Positions 44,290 through 55,189 of a stretch of DNA of 64,000 bases are shown here, one piece after another. Location: contig NZ_RRCO01000006.1 of NCBI RefSeq assembly GCF_003862475.1, positions 165,938 to 229,937 on the forward strand, given 5' to 3'. The notes beneath the pieces were generated by a model. The model searched no databases, was not told where the DNA came from, and saw only the letters and a program-made list of their open reading frames with translations. Numbering within the stretch: the first letter of the stretch is position 1; the number at the start of each line of letters is the position of its first letter. The stretch comes from Lachnoanaerobaculum gingivalis (lineage in GTDB: Bacteria > Bacillota > Clostridia > Lachnospirales > Lachnospiraceae). The translations under genes and the position numbers were made by a program.

Positions 44290-45648
44290 CTATAAATTTG
44301 CAATTTTCTTGTCATATATCTTCTTCATTAAATAGATATCAAAAAATGCACATCCAAGTTCCGCAAGCGGAATGGAGTACCATACAGCCTCAAGGCCGAA
44401 CATCTTTGAAAGTACATAGGCAAGAGGAAGTATCAAAACCAATTGTCTGAGGAATGAAGCATACAGTGCATACATACCGTTTCCAAGCGATTGGAAGCTT
44501 GCAATAGCTATTACATCAAATGCCGCCAAAATAAAACAAAGACTGCATATTCTAAGTGCCGGTATTCCAAGTCTAAGCATTTCCTCATTCGGACTGAAAA
44601 GTATCATGAGCTCTTTTGGGAATATCCAAAATATTGCGGTTCCTATCACCATTATCACAATAGATGATAAAAACGAATATTTTAGCGCCTTCATTATTCT
44701 GTCTTTATTTCTTGCTCCGTAATTGTATGCAACAATCGGTGTCATCCCGTTATTTAATCCGAATATAGGCATAAATACAAAGCTTTGAAGCTTATAGTAT
44801 ATTCCAAGTACATTTACAGCCATGTCCGAATATCTTACAAGTATTTTGTTTAACCCAAGCATCATAAGAGTCGACATTGACTGCATTGCTATTGAAGGTA
44901 TTCCTACCTTATAAATATCCTTTATTATGATTAAATCAGGTTTAAATATATGCTTTCCGAAAGTTATATCAACCTCTTCATTGTATTTCATGTTAAAAAC
45001 AAATGATAAAATCATCGCAAATATCTGTCCTGCCACAGTGGCTATTGCCGCACCTGCTACTCCCATTTTCGGTGCTCCCAACAGTCCGAAAATAAGTATC
45101 GGATCCAGAATTATATTTATAATTGCTCCTATACCCTGAGTAATCATATTGTAAATAGTCTTTCCTGTAGACTGCAAAATTCTCTCATATGTAACTTCCA
45201 AAATAAGTCCGAATGAAAATATAGTTACAATTGAAAGGTATGAGTATCCCAGTCTTCTTATACTCTCACTGTTTGTCTGTGCATCAAAAAATGCCTTTGT
45301 AGCAATTGCCCCGAATATCGCAAATGCTATAGATGCCATTATTGCAAGCAATACAGCATTATCGGCAGTCACTTTCGCTCTGTCTTTTTTACCCTCTCCA
45401 AGCAATCTTGAGAGCAATGCATTTACTCCAACTCCCGTACCTACAGATACCGCTATCATAAGTATCTGTATCGGATATGCCAAAGATACCGCCGCGAGTG
45501 CATCCGGGCTGTATCTTGCCACAAATATGCTGTCTACTATATTGTAAAGTGATTGCACCAAGAATGAGATTACCATCGGCGTACTCATAGAAAAAAGAAG
45601 TTTGCCTACCGGCATAACTCCCATACGGTTTTCTTTTTCTTCTATCAT
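44290..45648 (-). CDS. MATE-family multidrug exporter
   Basis: A 452-residue membrane protein with twelve helices in two MatE halves. Hallmarks are PVGKLLFSMSTPMVISFLVQSLYNIVDSIFVARY at the start of the first half (here quoted in two parts: SMSTPMVISFLVQSLYN and IVDSIFVARY) and ITQGIGAIINIILDPILIFG. It should export cationic compounds using Na+ or H+. Monocistronic, with its own terminator. Substrate unknown. Confidence 0.9.
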   Translation of the reverse strand: MIEEKENRMGVMPVGKLLFSMSTPMVISFLVQSLYNIVDSIFVARYSPDALAAVSLAYPIQILMIAVSVGTGVGVNALLSRLLGEGKKDRAKVTADNAVLLAIMASIAFAIFGAIATKAFFDAQTNSESIRRLGYSYLSIVTIFSFGLILEVTYERILQSTGKTIYNMITQGIGAIINIILDPILIFGLLGAPKMGVAGAAIATVAGQIFAMILSFVFNMKYNEEVDITFGKHIFKPDLIIIKDIYKVGIPSIAMQSMSTLMMLGLNKILVRYSDMAVNVLGIYYKLQSFVFMPIFGLNNGMTPIVAYNYGARNKDRIMKALKYSFLSSIVIMVIGTAIFWIFPKELMILFSPNEEMLRLGIPALRICSLCFILAAFDVIAIASFQSLGNGMYALYASFLRQLVLILPLAYVLSKMFGLEAVWYSIPLAELGCAFFDIYLMKKIYDKKIANL

Positions 45649-45871
45649 ATCGTCTCCTAAAAATTTTTATCTTATTATTGTACAACGTATCCTCTTGATT
45701 TTCTATGCAAAATTATTTTCTACCTATTTTATAGCTTCTATTTTTTACTTTTATTTTACATTACACCGTCTATATGTGAACATAATATGAATATTTCACC
45801 TAAAAGTTGCTAAAGTATTCGCTAAGTGCTAAAATAATTTGATTGATAGGCGCTTTTACAATAATCTCTAT

Positions 45872-45900
45872 TTGATGTATCTTCTTATATGATGTATTAT
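45872..45900 (+). promoter_or_regulatory. Promoter of secA
   Basis: TTGATG (45872-45877), 17-base spacer, TATTAT (45895-45900); predicted start about 45907, with GGAGAA before the ATG at 45937. A second candidate (TTGATT/TAATCT) lies 33 bases upstream. Confidence 0.6.
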
Positions 45901-45936
45901 TGTAGTGTAGTCTAATTTATTTTTGGAGAAACCATA

Positions 45937-48510
45937 ATGAATTTTATAGAAAAGATATTTGGTACACATAGTGAAAGAGAGCTTAAGATAATTGATCCTA
46001 TTATTGATAAGATAGAAAGCTTACGCCCCACTATGCAGGCCATGAGTGATGAGGAATTAAAAGAACTTACACCAAAGTTCAAACAAAGACTGGCAGACGG
46101 AGAAACACTTGATGATATCTTGCCTGAAGCATTTGCAGCTGTAAGAGAGGCTTCAGTAAGAGTTACAGGTATGGAGCACTTTAGAGTACAGCTTATAGGT
46201 GGTATGGTGCTTCACCAAGGTCGTATTGCCGAGATGAGAACCGGTGAGGGTAAAACTCTTGTTTCTACCTGTCCGGCTTATTTGAATGCCCTTACAGGTA
46301 ATGGTGTACTTATAGTAACAGTTAACGACTATCTTGCACAGCGTGATGCCGATGAGATGGGACAGATTCACAGATTCTTGGGACTTAGCGTAGGATGTGT
46401 CTTAAACTCTATGAATTCTGAGCAAAGACAGGAACAGTATGCCTGTGATATCACATATGTAACCAACAATGAGCTTGGTTTTGACTATCTTCGTGATAAC
46501 ATGGCTATATATAAGAAGGATCAGGTTTTGCGTTCACTTGATTACGCCATCATCGATGAGGTTGACTCAATCCTTATAGATGAGGCCAGAACACCTCTTA
46601 TTATTTCAGGTCAGTCAGGCAAATCCACAAAGCTCTATGAGATTTGTGATATGCTTGCAAAGCAACTTGAAAGAGGTGAGGCAAGTGCCGAGTTTACAAA
46701 GATGGGTGCTCTTATGGGCGATGAAATCGAAGAGACCGGTGATTTTATTGTAAATGAGAAGGACAAAGTCGTAAACCTTACAGAAGAGGGTATCAAAAAA
46801 GTAGAGAAATACTTCAATATAGAAAACCTTGCAGATCCTGAAAATCTTGAAATACAGCATTGTATTATCCTTGCGCTCAGAGCCAACAATCTTATGTTCA
46901 GAGATAAGGATTATGTTGTAAAAGAGGACGAAGTTCTTATCGTAGATGAGTTCACAGGTCGTATAATGCCGGGTAGAAGATATTCAGACGGTTTACACCA
47001 GGCTATAGAGGCTAAGGAGCATGTAAATGTTCAAAGAGAGTCAAGAACTTTGGCTACCATCACATTCCAGAACTTCTTCAACAAGTTCAAAAAGAAAGCA
47101 GGTATGACCGGTACCGCTCTTACTGAGGAGAAGGAGTTTAGAAATACTTACGGTATGGACGTTATCGCTATACCTACCAATAAGCCTATACAAAGAATTG
47201 ACCACGAGGATGCGGTTTATAAATCTAAAAAAGAAAAGTTCAATGCTGTTGTTGAAGATATCAAAGAAACTCATAAAAAGGGACAGCCTGTACTTGTAGG
47301 TACAATTACAATTGAAACTTCCGAGATGCTCTCAAAGATGCTTAAAAAAGAGGGAATACATCATGAAGTACTTAATGCTAAATTCCATGAAAAAGAGGCT
47401 GAGATTGTAGCAAAGGCAGGTTTGCATGGTGCCGTTACCATAGCTACCAACATGGCAGGTCGTGGTACCGATATCAAGCTTGACCCTGAGTCTGTTAAAG
47501 CCGGCGGTCTTAAGATAATCGGTACTGAAAGACATGAAAGTAGACGTATCGACAACCAGCTTAGAGGTCGTTCAGGTCGTCAGGGTGATCCGGGTGAGTC
47601 AAAGTTTTATATTTCACTTGAAGATGACCTTATGAGACTCTTCGCTTCGGAAAGACTTATAAAGATTTTTAATGCCATAGGTGTTCCTGAAAATGAAGAA
47701 ATTCAACACAGTATGCTTACAAGAGCTATTGAAAAAGCTCAGATGAAGATAGAGAGCAACAACTACGGTATAAGAGAAAACCTCTTAAAGTACGATGAAG
47801 TAAATAACGAACAAAGAGAAGTTATCTATGAAGAAAGAAACAAGGTACTTGAAGGCGACAATATGCGCGATACCATTCTTCGTATGATAAATGATGTAAT
47901 AGAACGTTCTGTAAATATGGCTATCTCAGATGAAGTACCTTCTTCCGAGTGGAATATTACGGAGTTACATGAAATTTTATTGCCGATCATTCCTCTGACT
48001 CCGGCTGACTACAGCACTGTAGACAATATGAAAAAGGATGAACTTATTCATAAGCTGAAAGAAGAGGCTGTTAAACTTTATGAGGCCAAGGAAGCTGAAT
48101 TCCCTGATGCTGAAAAAATTCGTGAGCTTGAGCGTGTAGTTTTATTAAAGGCTATCGATAACAAATGGATGAATCATATTGACGATATGGAACAGCTTCG
48201 TCAAGGTATCGGATTGCAGGCACTTGGTCAAAGAGACCCTCTCGTAGAATACAAGATGGCCGCCTATGATATGTTTGATGAGATGACTGTCGGTATCGCT
48301 GAGGATACCGTACGTATTCTTTACCATGTCAAGGTGGAGCAGAAAGTAGAGAGAGAATCCGTTGCTAAAGTAACCGGTACAAATAAAGATGACAGTACCG
48401 TAAAGAAGCCTATTCGTATCGAAGCAAAGGTTTATCCCAACGATCCATGCCCATGCGGAAGCGGAAAGAAGTATAAACAATGCCATGGTAGAAAGGGAAT
48501 GACATTATAA
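45937..48510 (+). CDS. secA: Preprotein translocase ATPase SecA
   Basis: An 857-residue motor that pushes unfolded proteins through SecYEG. Walker A RTGEGKT (101-107), DEVD box in [17 protein letters not shown] near 207, the conserved [12 protein letters not shown] and [10 protein letters not shown] in the second motor domain, and the C-terminal zinc-binding SEC-C motif [14 protein letters not shown]. Complete. A single housekeeping copy type, no accessory SecA2 traits. Confidence 0.97.
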   Translation: MNFIEKIFGTHSERELKIIDPIIDKIESLRPTMQAMSDEELKELTPKFKQRLADGETLDDILPEAFAAVREASVRVTGMEHFRVQLIGGMVLHQGRIAEMRTGEGKTLVSTCPAYLNALTGNGVLIVTVNDYLAQRDADEMGQIHRFLGLSVGCVLNSMNSEQRQEQYACDITYVTNNELGFDYLRDNMAIYKKDQVLRSLDYAIIDEVDSILIDEARTPLIISGQSGKSTKLYEICDMLAKQLERGEASAEFTKMGALMGDEIEETGDFIVNEKDKVVNLTEEGIKKVEKYFNIENLADPENLEIQHCIILALRANNLMFRDKDYVVKEDEVLIVDEFTGRIMPGRRYSDGLHQAIEAKEHVNVQRESRTLATITFQNFFNKFKKKAGMTGTALTEEKEFRNTYGMDVIAIPTNKPIQRIDHEDAVYKSKKEKFNAVVEDIKETHKKGQPVLVGTITIETSEMLSKMLKKEGIHHEVLNAKFHEKEAEIVAKAGLHGAVTIATNMAGRGTDIKLDPESVKAGGLKIIGTERHESRRIDNQLRGRSGRQGDPGESKFYISLEDDLMRLFASERLIKIFNAIGVPENEEIQHSMLTRAIEKAQMKIESNNYGIRENLLKYDEVNNEQREVIYEERNKVLEGDNMRDTILRMINDVIERSVNMAISDEVPSSEWNITELHEILLPIIPLTPADYSTVDNMKKDELIHKLKEEAVKLYEAKEAEFPDAEKIRELERVVLLKAIDNKWMNHIDDMEQLRQGIGLQALGQRDPLVEYKMAAYDMFDEMTVGIAEDTVRILYHVKVEQKVERESVAKVTGTNKDDSTVKKPIRIEAKVYPNDPCPCGSGKKYKQCHGRKGMTL

Positions 48511-48528
48511 AATTTTTTGGGAGAGATT

Positions 48529-49575
48529 ATGAATTTTAAAAGCAAGTCAACATTTATATCCTATATCTTGATAGGTATTGCACTGATACTTGGCGGTATT
48601 TTCTATGCCATGTACAACAAAGAGGTTTTACTAACCTTTAACTCGGCTGAAAAGATGTACCATGACGGTTACTACTTTACTTCAGCAGCCTCTAACGACA
48701 CGGAAAGTATCTATTCTCTAGCCATATACGATATGATTGATACAGGATATGGAACTGATGACGGTAAATCGGAAGTCTACACCGTATTTGGAGATGACGG
48801 GTTGTATTTTTTGGAGGCAAATCCGAATAATGCAAAGATAAAATCAATGTTGGAATTCTTTGACAAATATGCAAGCGAGGAACATCCTGATGATGAACCG
48901 CTTCCTGTAAGATATTTGATTGTGGAGCCTCATACTGACAGCACCTCTATCCTCTCCACTATAGCGGATAAAGTAGATCCTGATTCCACTTTCAGAAATA
49001 GAGAAGAAGGAAAACTCTATGACGACTTCTATATTTCACAGACCTCTCTTACAAAGAATATAGCTTTCCATTTGGCTGTAACTTTGGTTATAATGGTAGT
49101 CGGTGTCGGAATGATAATAGTCGCTTTTACAAGAAAGTCTAAAAATGCCGATACATATGAGAAACTTTGCGAACTCGATGAAAGACTTAGAGATAATATA
49201 AATGAACTTGACAATATCGCAGACTATGTGGATAAATCTCTTGGAGCTTATGTATATAAGAACCATTTGATACTTAATACAAAGTTCGGATTTGATATGT
49301 TCAATTTAAACAATCTCGTTTGGTTATATCACAATATAACAAGGCATAAGATGTATGCTGTTATAACTGTAGGTATCGACTATGCACTTCAGATAAATAT
49401 GTTTGAAGACGGAAGATGCCGTGAGCAAAGAGTTATGTTGACAAATAATAAAAAAGCAGAGGATGCAGTTGTATCTCTTATAACCTATATAGGTATGAAT
49501 TATCCGAATACACTTATCGGATTCACACCTGAAACAAAGCAGGCTTATCGAGAGTTTAAACAATCACACAGATAA
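48529..49575 (+). CDS. Unrecognised two-helix membrane protein
   Basis: A 348-residue protein I do not recognise. TM1 about 10-28 (ISYILIGIALILGGIFYAM), an extracellular domain of about 135 residues rich in Asp/Glu/Tyr (VYTVFGDDGLYFLEAN, RYLIVEPHTDSTS), TM2 about 178-198 (AVTLVIMVVGVGMIIVAF), then a cytoplasmic domain of about 150 residues that begins with a coiled-coil stretch (YEKLCELDERLRDNINELDNIADYVD). ATG at 48529 follows GGGAGAG. It starts 18 bases after secA and ends at a terminator, so it is co-transcribed with secA. Confidence 0.75.
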   Translation: MNFKSKSTFISYILIGIALILGGIFYAMYNKEVLLTFNSAEKMYHDGYYFTSAASNDTESIYSLAIYDMIDTGYGTDDGKSEVYTVFGDDGLYFLEANPNNAKIKSMLEFFDKYASEEHPDDEPLPVRYLIVEPHTDSTSILSTIADKVDPDSTFRNREEGKLYDDFYISQTSLTKNIAFHLAVTLVIMVVGVGMIIVAFTRKSKNADTYEKLCELDERLRDNINELDNIADYVDKSLGAYVYKNHLILNTKFGFDMFNLNNLVWLYHNITRHKMYAVITVGIDYALQINMFEDGRCREQRVMLTNNKKAEDAVVSLITYIGMNYPNTLIGFTPETKQAYREFKQSHR

Positions 49576-49584
49576 TTTAACCGG

Positions 49585-49629
49585 TCTTAAAATCATAAGT
49601 AAATCTTATGATTTTAAGGCTGTTTTTTT
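49585..49629 (+). terminator. Terminator of the secA operon
   Basis: Perfect 14-bp stem (49586-49599 with 49605-49618), 5-base loop, followed by TTTTTTT. Its T run overlaps the -35 of the next promoter. Confidence 0.9.
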
Positions 49630-49656
49630 GTCATAAATAATATTTTTTGATATAAT
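49628..49656 (+). promoter_or_regulatory. Promoter of mutS2
   Basis: TTGTCA (49628-49633), 17-base spacer, TATAAT (49651-49656), with TGA before the -10 (extended -10). The -35 starts in the T tract of the upstream terminator. Leader about 64 bases. Confidence 0.78.
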
Positions 49657-49726
49657 GTCTCTGAGATTGTAAAAAGACTTTTAAAGCTGTTATCTCTCAC
49701 TTACAGTGAAAATTTAAGGACATATT

Positions 49727-52084
49727 ATGAATAAAAAAACTTTAAAAATACTTGAATATGAAAAAATAATAAATATGCTTGTAGATATGGCAAGCAGCGA
49801 GCCTGCAAAAAGGCTTTGTAATAAATTACAGCCATCTACAGATATATCGGAAATACAAAAAAATCAGGCTTATACCACTGCTGCTGTGGATAGAATAAGG
49901 CTTAAAGGAAATCTTACTTTATCGGAAGTAAAGGATATATCGGACTCTTTAAAAAGACTTGAGATAGGATCCTCCCTTTCTCAACCTGAGCTTATGAAAG
50001 TTCTATCAATCCTCAATGCGGCTTCAAAGGCCATTACCTATGGCCTGCACTCTGAAGAAGAGGACTATGATGTACTTGAAGAGTATTTCAGATCACTTGA
50101 TGAAATTAAGGATCTTAAAAAGGAACTTTCAAGATGTATAATTTCGGAAGAAATAATGGCAGACAATGCCTCTCCGGAGCTTAGTCATATCAGAAGAAAA
50201 ATAAAGCAGATAAACTCAAAGATGCATACGGAGTTAAACAATATTCTTAATGCGCACAGAGAATATCTTATGGATGCTGTAATTACCCAAAGAGACGGTG
50301 CTTACTGTCTTCCTATAAAAAGTGAGTATAAAAACAAGGTTTCAGGTGTTGTACATGACCAGTCATCTACCGGTTCCACAGTGTTTATTGAGCCGATAGC
50401 TGTAATTAGAATGAACAATGAGCTGAAGTCTTTAGCTATGGACGAGAAAAAAGAGATAGAAAAAATACTTGAAAACTTAAGTCTTTTGGCTGCACAATAT
50501 ATTGAGCCTCTTAGAGAAAATGCAAAAACTCTCATCTTCCTTGACTTTGTATATGCCAAGGCAAATCTTTCAAAGAAGATGAATGCAAGTGAGCCTAAGT
50601 TTAACTCAAAACATTATATAAATATAAAAGAAGGCAGACATCCTTTGCTTGATGCAAAAAAGGTGGTACCTATCAATATCTCATTAGGTGATAACTATGA
50701 TCTGCTTATTATCACAGGACCTAATACCGGCGGTAAAACTGTATCTCTTAAAACAGTGGGCCTGTTCACTCTTATGGGACAGTCGGGACTTCATATACCT
50801 GCTTTTGAAGGAAGTGAGCTTTCAGTATTTAGTGATGTATTTGCCGATATAGGCGATGAGCAGAGCATAGAGCAATCCCTCTCCACCTTCTCAGGCCATA
50901 TGAAAAATATTGTTTATATTTTAAATCATGCAGATGCCAATTCACTCTGTCTTTTTGATGAGCTCTGTGCAGGTACCGACCCTACAGAAGGTGCGGCACT
51001 GGCCATATCAATACTCTCATTCCTTCACAGAATGCAAAGCAGATGTATTGCCACTACTCACTACAGCGAGCTTAAAGTGTTTGCACTGAATGAGCCCGGT
51101 GTTGAAAATGCCTCATGTGAGTTTGATGTTGCCACACTCTCTCCTACTTACAGAATTCTTATAGGAGTGCCGGGAAAATCAAATGCCTTTGCCATAGCCG
51201 GCAAGCTTGGGCTTCCGGATTATATAATTGCGGAAGCGGATACTCATCTTGAAAAGGATGCAAAGGACTTTGAGGATCTGCTTACAAGGCTTGAAAATGA
51301 CAGACAGATAATAGAGAAGGATAAATTATCCATTCAAAAATATAAAAGAGAAATTGAAAGCCTGAAAAGGCATTATGATAAGCAGGAAGAAAATCTTGCC
51401 GCAAGAAAAGAAAAGATTTTGGAAGAGGCAAAAGAAGCAGCCAGAAAAATCTTGGAGGAAGCAAAGGAAACCGCTGATGATACTATTAAAAATATAAATA
51501 AAATAGCATCAGGCGCAGGTCTCGGCTCGGCTCTTGAAGAGCAAAGAACAAGGCTTCGAGAATCTATAAATAAAAATACCAAAGTAACCGAGATAAAACA
51601 AAATACTGTAAAGGCCAAAAAGCCTAAGGAACTTAAGCTTGGTGACAGTGTACATGTTATAAGTCTCAATCTTGACGGTATAGTATCTTCTCTTCCAAAT
51701 CAAAGCGGTAACTTCTTTGTACAGATGGGTATACTCAGATCTCAAGTAAATATATCCGATGTAGCTTTGGTTGAAGAGCCAAGCAATAAACCTGAGAATA
51801 AGACAAGAACAAGAAGTTCTTCAATGGTAAAATCCGCTACAATATCCACAGAGATAAATGTAATAGGTAAAAATGTGGATGAGGCATGCTCCGAACTTGA
51901 TAAGTATTTGGATGACGCTTTGCTTGCCCATCTTCCGGGCGTAAGAATTATTCACGGAAGAGGTACAGGTGCATTGCAAAAGGGTATACATGCCTATCTG
52001 AAAAGGCAGACCTTTATCAAGAGCTATTCTCTTGCCGACTTTAACGAAGGCGGTAATGCTGTAACTATCGTACGTTTTAAATAA
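49727..52084 (+). CDS. mutS2: Endonuclease MutS2
   Basis: A 785-residue MutS-family ATPase without the mismatch-recognition domain. Lever/clamp helices (1-300), Walker A GPNTGGKT near 331-338, Walker B SLCLFDELCAGTDPTEGAAL, a long coiled coil (about 515-620) and a C-terminal Smr nuclease domain with HGRGTGALQKGIHAYL near 742. Family roles are limiting recombination and rescuing collided ribosomes. Normal length; leads an operon with the two-component pair. Confidence 0.96.
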   Translation: MNKKTLKILEYEKIINMLVDMASSEPAKRLCNKLQPSTDISEIQKNQAYTTAAVDRIRLKGNLTLSEVKDISDSLKRLEIGSSLSQPELMKVLSILNAASKAITYGLHSEEEDYDVLEEYFRSLDEIKDLKKELSRCIISEEIMADNASPELSHIRRKIKQINSKMHTELNNILNAHREYLMDAVITQRDGAYCLPIKSEYKNKVSGVVHDQSSTGSTVFIEPIAVIRMNNELKSLAMDEKKEIEKILENLSLLAAQYIEPLRENAKTLIFLDFVYAKANLSKKMNASEPKFNSKHYINIKEGRHPLLDAKKVVPINISLGDNYDLLIITGPNTGGKTVSLKTVGLFTLMGQSGLHIPAFEGSELSVFSDVFADIGDEQSIEQSLSTFSGHMKNIVYILNHADANSLCLFDELCAGTDPTEGAALAISILSFLHRMQSRCIATTHYSELKVFALNEPGVENASCEFDVATLSPTYRILIGVPGKSNAFAIAGKLGLPDYIIAEADTHLEKDAKDFEDLLTRLENDRQIIEKDKLSIQKYKREIESLKRHYDKQEENLAARKEKILEEAKEAARKILEEAKETADDTIKNINKIASGAGLGSALEEQRTRLRESINKNTKVTEIKQNTVKAKKPKELKLGDSVHVISLNLDGIVSSLPNQSGNFFVQMGILRSQVNISDVALVEEPSNKPENKTRTRSSSMVKSATISTEINVIGKNVDEACSELDKYLDDALLAHLPGVRIIHGRGTGALQKGIHAYLKRQTFIKSYSLADFNEGGNAVTIVRFK

Positions 52085-52098
52085 TTTATAGGTGTAAA

Positions 52099-52806
52099 AT
52101 GGCAGAAAAACAAAGAATTTTAATTGTAGATGATGATGAGAATATTGCGGAACTTATTTCATTATATTTGATGAAGGAATGTTACGAAACAAAAATAGTG
52201 GGTGACGGCGAATCGGCCCTTGCAGATTTTGATGAGTTTAAACCTCATTTGATCCTTCTTGACCTTATGCTGCCCGGTATTGACGGCTATCAGGTTTGCA
52301 GGGAGATAAGGGCAAAGTCCGGTACTCCTATAATAATGTTATCAGCCAAAGGTGAAGTATTTGATAAAGTACTCGGCCTTGAACTAGGTGCCGATGACTA
52401 TATGATAAAACCTTTTGATTCAAAAGAACTTATCGCCAGAGTAAAGGCGGTAATAAGGCGATACAACAGCAGCACAATCTCATTGCCTGAGGTACATACC
52501 GGCGGTGAGTATGTGGAATATCCCGACTTAAACGTAAATATGACAAATTATGCGGTGACATACCTTGGAAAGAATGTTGAAATGCCCCCAAAGGAGCTGG
52601 AGCTTTTATACTTCCTCTCCTCCCATCCCAATCAGGTTTTTACAAGAGAACAATTACTTGATAATATCTGGGGATATGAATATATAGGTGACACCAGAAC
52701 TGTAGATGTACATATCAAAAGATTGCGTGAAAAAATACATGACAATAAATTTTGGTCGATATCAACCGTATGGGGTATCGGATATAAATTTGAGGTTAAA
52801 AAATGA
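52099..52806 (+). CDS. OmpR/PhoB-type response regulator
   Basis: A 235-residue regulator: receiver with Asp11/Asp12, phospho-acceptor Asp55 (LILLDLMLPGIDG) and KPFDSKEL lysine; winged-helix output from about 130 (MPPKELELLYFLSSHPNQVFTREQ..., DTRTVDVHIKRLREKI). 14 bases after mutS2. Its stop overlaps the kinase start (ATGA). Confidence 0.94.
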   Translation: MAEKQRILIVDDDENIAELISLYLMKECYETKIVGDGESALADFDEFKPHLILLDLMLPGIDGYQVCREIRAKSGTPIIMLSAKGEVFDKVLGLELGADDYMIKPFDSKELIARVKAVIRRYNSSTISLPEVHTGGEYVEYPDLNVNMTNYAVTYLGKNVEMPPKELELLYFLSSHPNQVFTREQLLDNIWGYEYIGDTRTVDVHIKRLREKIHDNKFWSISTVWGIGYKFEVKK

Positions 52807-54203
52807 AACTCTCTCTATATCTAAAATTTATTTTAGCTTATATAGTTTTCGGTATAGCAGGTTTTGTGGCAATAGCAACTATTTCCAGCCATTTGACCTA
52901 TTCATATCTGGTCGATTCCAGAAGCCAGACGCTTTATGATGAGGCTAATCTTATCGCCTCTACCTATTCTACAGTATATGAAGGTCAAAATATCTCACTG
53001 GCAGAAAGCTATCCGCAGCTAAAGGCTGTAGCAACTTTCCTCAATGCCAAGATATGGGTAATGGACAGAAACGGCAAGATAATAGTGGATGCCGAAAATA
53101 AAAGAGTGTCGGACATTATCTCGGATTTTGATCCTACCGCTACCGGTAATAAGTCATATATGGTCGGAAATTACTTTAACTCATTTGATGAGGATTATCT
53201 GAGTGTTTCCGCACCTATTACAGGTAATTTTCGTACTTACGGTTATGTGGTCATCCACCTTCCTATGGTAAATGTTACAAAGAGCCAGTACCATATCTTA
53301 AATATAGTATATGTGACCTCTCTGATAGTATTCTTACTTTCACTGATTATTTTAATAGTATTTCAGCGTATTGTTTATTCGCCCCTAAAAAAGATAACAG
53401 ACGGTGCAAAGGCCTATGCCGAGGGGGATTTAAAATATGAAATAAAGGTACATTCAAATGACGAGATGGGTTATCTTGCGGCAACGCTAAACTATATGTC
53501 GGATAAACTTGATGATACCGAAAATTATCAAAAAAAGTTTATTTCAAATGTATCTCATGATTTTCGCTCACCTTTAACATCTATAAAGGGATATCTTGAG
53601 GCTATTTTGGACGGTACCATTCCCCCCGAGATGCAGGAAAAATACCTTACAAGAGTTATTGATGAGACAAACAGACTTACAAAGCTTACGGAAAGCATTC
53701 TTTCACTGGATTCAATTGAAAGTGTAAAGCTTAATAAAACAAGCTTTGATATAAACAAGATGATCAGAGATACCGCCGGCAGCTTTGAAGTACAGTGTAA
53801 CAGTAAAAATATTACCATTGAACTGATATTTTCCAATGTCTCACAATATGTTATCGGCGACTATACAAAGATACAGCAGGTACTCTATAATCTTATTGAT
53901 AATGCCATAAAATTTTCCTCTCAAAACTCTTCTATCATTGTGCAGACCAGTTTAAAAAAAGAGAAAATTTTTATTTCAGTTAAGGATACCGGAATAGGTA
54001 TTGCAAAGAATGAACAGTCCAAGGTCTTTGACAGATTCTATAAATCAGACCTCTCCAGAGGTAAGGATAAGAAGGGTACCGGACTTGGACTTGCAATAGT
54101 AAAGGAAATATTACAGACTCATGGCGAGAATATAGATGTTATAAGTACCGTAGGTGTAGGTACTGAATTTATCTTCTCTTTACCCGCGGGAAAAGAAAAT
54201 TAA
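52803..54203 (+). CDS. Sensor histidine kinase (HAMP-HisKA-HATPase)
   Basis: A 466-residue membrane kinase: TM1 about 5-27, extracellular PAS/Cache-like sensor (about 30-160), TM2 about 170-190, HAMP domain, phospho-His near 251 in VSHDFRSPLTSIKGYLEAI, then HATPase_c with NLIDNAIKFS, DTGIGIA and GTGLGLAI. Similar to PhoR/WalK-class kinases. Partner of the regulator just upstream; the stimulus is unknown. Confidence 0.93.
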   Translation: MKLSLYLKFILAYIVFGIAGFVAIATISSHLTYSYLVDSRSQTLYDEANLIASTYSTVYEGQNISLAESYPQLKAVATFLNAKIWVMDRNGKIIVDAENKRVSDIISDFDPTATGNKSYMVGNYFNSFDEDYLSVSAPITGNFRTYGYVVIHLPMVNVTKSQYHILNIVYVTSLIVFLLSLIILIVFQRIVYSPLKKITDGAKAYAEGDLKYEIKVHSNDEMGYLAATLNYMSDKLDDTENYQKKFISNVSHDFRSPLTSIKGYLEAILDGTIPPEMQEKYLTRVIDETNRLTKLTESILSLDSIESVKLNKTSFDINKMIRDTAGSFEVQCNSKNITIELIFSNVSQYVIGDYTKIQQVLYNLIDNAIKFSSQNSSIIVQTSLKKEKIFISVKDTGIGIAKNEQSKVFDRFYKSDLSRGKDKKGTGLGLAIVKEILQTHGENIDVISTVGVGTEFIFSLPAGKEN

Positions 54204-54215
54204 TATGATTTTTAA

Positions 54216-54253
54216 AAAGGAACTTTTGCGCAAAACAAAAGTTCCTTTCTTTT
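54216..54253. terminator. Bidirectional terminator between convergent genes
   Basis: Perfect 13-bp stem (54216-54228 with 54236-54248), 7-base loop; T-rich on both sides (CTTTTATT right, TTTTTAAA on the minus side). Serves the kinase gene and the SPFH gene. Confidence 0.87.
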
Positions 54254-54254
54254 A

Positions 54255-55166
54255 TTACTGTTCTTTTTTCAATTCAACTTTTTGATTTAGCTCGGCAAAG
54301 CTTGTAGCTAATGAAGCAAGTCCGCTAAGTTCTGTAGGAATGATAATCTTTGTCGCTTTTCCGTCAGCTACCTTCTGGAATGCCTCAAGCCCCTTAAGTG
54401 TAAGTACCTTCTGGCTTGGATCCGCCTCTGAAAGCACTCTTAAAGACTCTGCCTGAGCCTTCTGGATTGCAAGTATTGCCTGTGCCTGTCCTTCAGCTCT
54501 CTTAATAGCGGTTTCCTTTTCAGCCTCTGCATTAAGTATTGCAGCCTGCTTATTACCCTCTGCTACAAGTATCGCACTCTCCTTCTTAGCCTGAGCCTCA
54601 AGAATATTTGCTCTCTTCTCACGCTCGGCCTTCATCTCCTTCTCCATTGCAACTCTGATATCCTCAGGTGGCAAAATACTCTTTAACTCCACACGATTTA
54701 CCTTGATGCCCCATGGATCTGTAGCTTCATCAAGCTCTGATCTCATAGCTGTGTTTATTGTATCTCTTGATGTAAGAGTCTGGTCTACAGTCATATCACC
54801 TATGATATTTCTAAGAGTGGTCGCTGTAAGGTTCTCTATAGCTGATATAGGTCTCTCAACACCATAAGTATAAAGCTTAGGATCGGTTATCTGGAAATAC
54901 ACTATAGTATCTATCTGCATAGTAGCATTATCCTTTGTAATAACCGGCTGTGGCGGGAAATCCACTACCTGCTCTTTTAATGAAATAACCTTTGATATTT
55001 TATCAAAGAAAGGGTTGATAAAATGTAATCCTGAACGAAGTCCTTGTGAATACTTTCCAAGTCTCTCAACTACATATACTTTTGACTCAGGTACTATCTT
55101 TATTGCCTTTACCGTAATCACGAATATAATAGCCAATAAAACAACAATAATTCCATAGCCTATCAT
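54255..55166 (-). CDS. SPFH/Band 7 membrane protein (stomatin/QmcA type)
   Basis: A 303-residue protein with an N-terminal helix (GIIVVLLAIIFVITVKAI), the Band 7 domain (VYVVERLGKYSQGLRSGLHFINPFF), and an Ala/Glu/Lys coiled coil (EAQAKKESAILVAEGNKQAA). Such proteins form large rings or microdomains in the membrane. It follows the NfeD gene by 23 bases, the classical partner pair. Confidence 0.93.
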   Translation of the reverse strand: MIGYGIIVVLLAIIFVITVKAIKIVPESKVYVVERLGKYSQGLRSGLHFINPFFDKISKVISLKEQVVDFPPQPVITKDNATMQIDTIVYFQITDPKLYTYGVERPISAIENLTATTLRNIIGDMTVDQTLTSRDTINTAMRSELDEATDPWGIKVNRVELKSILPPEDIRVAMEKEMKAEREKRANILEAQAKKESAILVAEGNKQAAILNAEAEKETAIKRAEGQAQAILAIQKAQAESLRVLSEADPSQKVLTLKGLEAFQKVADGKATKIIIPTELSGLASLATSFAELNQKVELKKEQ

Positions 55167-55189
55167 TTGTTATGTCTCCTTTAAATAAA

